From Flavobacterium psychrophilum (GTDB lineage Bacteria > Bacteroidota > Bacteroidia > Flavobacteriales > Flavobacteriaceae), in the NCBI GenBank assembly GCA_945866505.1, contig CAMBHH010000158.1, forward strand, positions 1 through 8,109: a stretch of 8,109 nt of DNA, written 5' to 3'. A program made the position numbers and the translations under genes. Within the stretch, counting starts at the first letter, position 1. Every line of letters begins with the position of its first letter. The notes beneath the pieces were generated by a model that did not search any database, was not told the DNA's origin, and was given only the letters and a program-made list of their open reading frames with translations. Shown here one piece after another: positions 4,643 through 8,109 of this stretch.

Positions 4643-7573
4643 ATGATTACTCCCAATGATTATGACACATTACTGAAAGAATACCGCGATTTGCAACTTA
4701 GAGTAACGCGATTTTCTTTTACAGAACAACAGTTAGTAAATACTCGTGATCAGCTTGATCATGAATTGGTGTTGTATAAAAGACTTAATAAATTTAATAA
4801 GGACGCTCTCAAGGATATGTCCCAAATAGAATTTATATCCCTCGTTGCAGAGAGTATTATTGATATTCTCGAAATTGAGGTGTCTATATTTTGTATTAGT
4901 TATCCAGATAATAGTGACACTATTTTGCATATTGAAGGAAAGAATTTTGATAAGTCATATCATGAAATTTTATTGGAAGACATAAAAAAAATGTCTCATA
5001 AATTTAGCGAATCTTCAGCTGAATTATTTACCAAACAAATTTTAGATCTCTATGAATCTTTCAATATATTTTCGGACGGTATTTATTTTAATTTTTTTGA
5101 AAAAGAGCTCGGTTATACTATAACTTTATTTGGATTTATTACAACTAAAAAAGCCCCATTATATCAAAAGTTAGACACGAAGCGTGAAACAATTTTTGGC
5201 ATTTTTGGACAACAAGTTCAATCTGTACTAGCTAATCGTAAAAGAGGTGAAAAAATAAAAGAGCAGATACTTAAAATCAGCGCCTCTGAAATTGAACTAA
5301 AAAAACTCTCTTTAATAGCCACAAAAACAAAGAATGGAGTAATTATATCAGATCATCACGGAAGGATTGAATGGGTAAATGATTCGTTTTCTAAATCAAC
5401 TGGGTACACTATTGATGAAGTGCTAGGTAAAAAGCCAAAAGACTTTTTGCAAAGAACAAATTCAGATAGTATTGCTCAGAAAAAACTTTCCGAGGCTTTG
5501 TCTAAAAAGGAAAGCGTTGAAGTGAAAATTGTCAATTTTACTAAAAATGGTCTACCCTATGATAATTTAATTGAGATAATTCCAGTATTTGATGATAATG
5601 GAAAACACATCAATTTTATTTCCTTACAGAAAGATATTACCACAGAAACAATGTTTCAAGATGAAATATTAAGGATTAACTCTAGATATGAATTAATTAC
5701 TTCTATCTCCAATATTGGTATTTGGGAGTGGGATGAGAAAGCCAAAAAAGCGGTTTATAATGATGTTCTAATTGCGCAATATGGAGCAAATAGGAAAGAA
5801 ATAGGAGAAGATTTTATAAATTTTTGGAAAAAAGCTATTTATAAAGAAGATCGAAAACAAACTATTCAAGGAGTCGAAAGTGTTACAAACGGATTGGTTA
5901 ATTTTATAAAACAAGAATTTAGAATTGTCCGCCATTCCGACAAGGCGATTAGAATATTGAAATGTTTGACTACTGCTGAGAGAGATTTTGAAGGAAATCT
6001 GATTAGATTAGTGGGCAGTGCCAATGACATTACTGAGATACGAGAAGCAGAAGTTCGGCTTAAAGTTAGCGAACAAAAATACCGCGGTATTATTGAAAAT
6101 ATGAGTTTGGGATTAGTTGAGGTCGATTTGGATGAAAAAGTGTTGTTTAACAATAAGAAATTCAATGATCTTACATTGTTGGAAAACAATTCATCTATAA
6201 CCGTATCAAGTAATATTGAGACTTCCCTGCAAAATAAAGTTGCTCAAAAAATCATTTTGTCATACAAGAAGATAGACGATTCTGTTTTTGAAATTGAATA
6301 CCGTCGAAAAGATGATAAAGTAATCCACTTATTAGTTAGTTCTGCACCTGAATTTAGTTTAAAAAACAAAATAACAGGCTATATCAATATTTATCTTGAT
6401 ATCACCTCTGTAAAGAAATTGCAGACTAATCTGGAAAAAGCTTTGGACGAAAGAAATGATTTTATAATAAAAGTGAATAGTTTGAAATCTTTTTATGAGT
6501 CCATTTTAAACCATTCGCCTGCCAAAATTGCCGTTTTTAATCCCGACCTTACCTTAGTCTATGCCAATGAGCATCTTATATTGAAAGAAAAATTATGGGC
6601 AAAAGCTCTAAACAAAACATTAGATCAAATAGCTTACGAGAATGCAAAAGAAAAAGATAGAATTCTAGCAATTGCTGATAGTATAAAAACCTCCATTGCG
6701 GAAAACCGATTAGTACAATATGAGGAAACACGAAATAATGATGATGGAAGTATAGGACAAATTTTAAGAAATGTACTTCCTTACTTCAATTCGAATAATA
6801 AATTGCAACACATAATAGTTTCTGGTGTAGATATTACCGATTTAAAAACAATTCAGAATGATGTATTAGAGAAAAATTTAGAATTAAACAAAATTAATGG
6901 TGAATTAGATAATTTTGTCTATAGAGTTTCGCATGATTTAAGAGCGCCTCTATTATCTATAAAAGGAATATTGTCTTTGCTTTTTCATACCGAAAAATTT
7001 GACGAAAGCGTAACAGAGTATCTTAATTTAATTCAAAATAGTGTTTTGCGATTGGATGAAACTATACAGGAGATATTAGAATATTCTAGGAATGCGAGAA
7101 TTGAAGTGAAATTAGAAACCTTTAATGTCGAAGAAATGGTTCAAGAGATTTTTGAGGATCTAAAATATACTTCTGTCGATGAAATTCTTTTTTCTTTGAA
7201 CATTGAAGGCTCTTCATTTATTGAAACTGATAAATCGAGATTAAGTACGGTACTGAAAAATATTATTGGCAATTCGGTGAAATATAAAAAAGCAAATGCT
7301 GATGATTCCTTTGTTACTTTTTCAATAAAACGTTTCGAACAATTTCTGGAAATTACTGTGAGCGACAATGGTGAAGGGATTTCAGAAAAAAGTATTTCAA
7401 AAATATTTGAAATGTTTTATAGAGGCACGAGCACAAGTGTTGGGACTGGATTAGGTCTTTATATAACGAAGGAAATTATAAATAAATTAAACGGCACCAT
7501 ATCCTTGACCTCAGAATTTGGGATAGGAACTGTAGTAACTATAAATTTACCCAATTTAAAAATGGACAAATGA
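4643..7573 (+). CDS. Soluble multi-PAS sensor histidine kinase
   Basis: A 976-residue sensor kinase with no membrane segment, so it senses inside the cell. Order of parts: coiled coil (about 5-48), a divergent GAF-like region (about 60-198), PAS1 (about 222-334), PAS2 of the PAS_3 type (about 345-466), PAS3 (about 474-592), PAS4 (about 613-735), HisKA (about 752-818) and HATPase_c (about 860-970). The phosphoacceptor is His764 in RVSHDLRAPL. The ATP lid is intact: Asn877 in NIIGNSVKYK, DNGEGI (908-913), FEMFYRG (922-928) and GTGLGLYI (934-941). PAS1 resembles LOV domains in overall sequence but has GKKPKDFLQ where LOV has the flavin-binding Cys motif. There is no receiver or HPt domain. The partner receiver is the next gene, overlapped by ATGA. 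The upstream FIST gene suggests that protein feeds into this kinase. The leader lacks a purine-rich ribosome site and holds a C7 run; the start is fixed by the coiled coil, since the next Met is residue 59. Confidence 0.95.
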   Translation: MITPNDYDTLLKEYRDLQLRVTRFSFTEQQLVNTRDQLDHELVLYKRLNKFNKDALKDMSQIEFISLVAESIIDILEIEVSIFCISYPDNSDTILHIEGKNFDKSYHEILLEDIKKMSHKFSESSAELFTKQILDLYESFNIFSDGIYFNFFEKELGYTITLFGFITTKKAPLYQKLDTKRETIFGIFGQQVQSVLANRKRGEKIKEQILKISASEIELKKLSLIATKTKNGVIISDHHGRIEWVNDSFSKSTGYTIDEVLGKKPKDFLQRTNSDSIAQKKLSEALSKKESVEVKIVNFTKNGLPYDNLIEIIPVFDDNGKHINFISLQKDITTETMFQDEILRINSRYELITSISNIGIWEWDEKAKKAVYNDVLIAQYGANRKEIGEDFINFWKKAIYKEDRKQTIQGVESVTNGLVNFIKQEFRIVRHSDKAIRILKCLTTAERDFEGNLIRLVGSANDITEIREAEVRLKVSEQKYRGIIENMSLGLVEVDLDEKVLFNNKKFNDLTLLENNSSITVSSNIETSLQNKVAQKIILSYKKIDDSVFEIEYRRKDDKVIHLLVSSAPEFSLKNKITGYINIYLDITSVKKLQTNLEKALDERNDFIIKVNSLKSFYESILNHSPAKIAVFNPDLTLVYANEHLILKEKLWAKALNKTLDQIAYENAKEKDRILAIADSIKTSIAENRLVQYEETRNNDDGSIGQILRNVLPYFNSNNKLQHIIVSGVDITDLKTIQNDVLEKNLELNKINGELDNFVYRVSHDLRAPLLSIKGILSLLFHTEKFDESVTEYLNLIQNSVLRLDETIQEILEYSRNARIEVKLETFNVEEMVQEIFEDLKYTSVDEILFSLNIEGSSFIETDKSRLSTVLKNIIGNSVKYKKANADDSFVTFSIKRFEQFLEITVSDNGEGISEKSISKIFEMFYRGTSTSVGTGLGLYITKEIINKLNGTISLTSEFGIGTVVTINLPNLKMDK

Positions 7574-7956
7574 AAAGATATTTACTAATTGATGACGATT
7601 ATATTTTTAATTTTTTGCACAAGCGGGTGTTGAGTATAGTTGATCCTGAAGGAGAAATAAAAGATTTTAATAACAGTCTAATGGCATTAGAATATATCAA
7701 AGGAATATTAGATAGTGGGGGTACTTTACCAGATTATATTTTTCTGGATATAAGTATGCCCGAAATGGATGGCTTTGAATTGTTGGATAAGCTTGTTGAT
7801 TATTTCCCAAATTTTTCCCCTACTAAGTTATATATCGTGACCTCTTCCTTAAATGATCGTGATATAGAAAAAGCCTATTCTTTCCCCTTTATGACTGGAT
7901 ATTTAGGCAAGCCGCTGACCATAGAAACTGTTAGTACTATTATTACTAATCTCTAG
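7570..7956 (+). CDS. Single-domain CheY-like response regulator
   Basis: A 128-residue stand-alone receiver domain. The acidic pocket is Asp8-Asp9 (LIDDDYIFN), the phosphoacceptor is Asp60 in FLDISMPEMDGFELL, the switch Thr is Thr91 in IVTSS, and the conserved Lys is Lys114 in GKPL, so all receiver residues are present. No output domain follows; it probably acts by protein contact or passes phosphate on through an HPt protein not encoded here. Its ATG overlaps the kinase TGA as ATGA, which implies translational coupling and makes the kinase its likely cognate partner. The last helix is about 13 residues and ends at a TAG only 1 nt before a transposase remnant. The C-terminus may therefore be natural or slightly trimmed by the insertion event. 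Confidence 0.93.
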   Translation: MKRYLLIDDDYIFNFLHKRVLSIVDPEGEIKDFNNSLMALEYIKGILDSGGTLPDYIFLDISMPEMDGFELLDKLVDYFPNFSPTKLYIVTSSLNDRDIEKAYSFPFMTGYLGKPLTIETVSTIITNL

Positions 7957-7957
7957 C

Positions 7958-8077
7958 TCAAATACTAAAGCCGCAGCGGAAGCATTTAATGCAAAAATAA
8001 AAGCTTTTAGATCCCAATTCAGAGGTGTCAGAAATATAGAATGCTTCCTTTTTAGGCTAAGTAATATTTATGCTTAA
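7958..8077 (+). pseudogene. C-terminal remnant of an ISL3/ISAon1-like transposase
   Basis: Reading from 7958 gives 39 codons and a TAA: it begins SNTKAAAEAFNAKIKAF, continues with RSQFRGVRNIE and ends FLFRLSNIYA. I recognise this as the end of Bacteroidota ISAon1-like transposases of the ISL3 (DDE) group; the Glu of AAAEAF (codon 7979-7981) matches the third catalytic acid of the family. All upstream parts of the transposase, including the two Asp residues and the DNA-binding domain, are missing. In-frame sequence to the left belongs to the response regulator in another frame. It has no start codon and is surely not expressed as a transposase. The abrupt junction with the regulator stop marks a deletion or recombination breakpoint. 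Confidence 0.78.
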
Positions 8078-8109
8078 TTTTTACTGCTCCACAGGATTTA
8101 GGATTGATC
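8078..8109. mobile_element. Possible right end of the IS remnant
   Basis: The bases after the transposase stop (including TGCTCCACAGGATTTAGG) continue to the window edge. In this IS group a short non-coding end with the terminal inverted repeat follows the transposase closely, so this stretch probably carries it. The opposite end is absent, and the boundary cannot be set from this window. Confidence 0.4.

Noticed and set aside
5306..5641. PAS1 of the kinase as a blue-light LOV domain
   Set aside because: Overall similarity is strong, but the flavin-adduct Cys motif is replaced by GKKPKDFLQ, with Pro265 at about the Cys position, so LOV photochemistry is not expected.

Overview
The window looks like chromosome from a low-GC member of the Bacteroidota, most likely Flavobacterium or a close relative. 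This rests on the AT-rich intergenic DNA, start codons preceded by A-rich leaders rather than Shine-Dalgarno sequences, a Bacteroidetes-type tyrosine recombinase, and the style of the FIST, PAS-kinase and transposase sequences. No rRNA, tRNA or CRISPR array is visible.

Left part (1-2500, minus strand): a complete tyrosine recombinase (181-1398) with its own intrinsic terminator and a spacer full of TACAACA/TGTTGTA repeats upstream of it, then a YdeI/OmpD-associated family protein (1683-2261). The recombinase stands alone; no other phage, conjugation or transposon genes are present, so it looks like the edge or relic of an integrated element.

Middle part (2262-3408): about 1.15 kb with no convincing gene between two divergently oriented genes. 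It holds an orphan strong hairpin terminator (2498-2525), an AT-rich palindrome (2583-2617), a 198-bp MITE/REP-like element bounded by perfect 18-bp inverted repeats (2856-3053), and a further stem-loop (3106-3140).

Right part (3409-7956, plus strand): a three-gene signalling operon. A soluble FIST-domain sensor protein is followed 49 bp later by a 976-residue soluble histidine kinase (coiled coil, divergent GAF-like region, four PAS domains, HisKA, HATPase). The kinase stop codon overlaps the start of a single-domain CheY-like response regulator by ATGA. FIST next to a multi-PAS kinase recalls the NosP/NahK nitric-oxide pair of Pseudomonas aeruginosa, but ligand and output here are unknown. 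The expected flow is ligand to FIST protein, FIST protein to kinase, then phosphoryl transfer to the stand-alone receiver, whose downstream target is not in the window.

Right edge (7958-8109): two bases after the response regulator stop lies the C-terminal tail of an ISL3/ISAon1-like transposase, without its 5' part. It is an insertion-sequence remnant abutting the operon.
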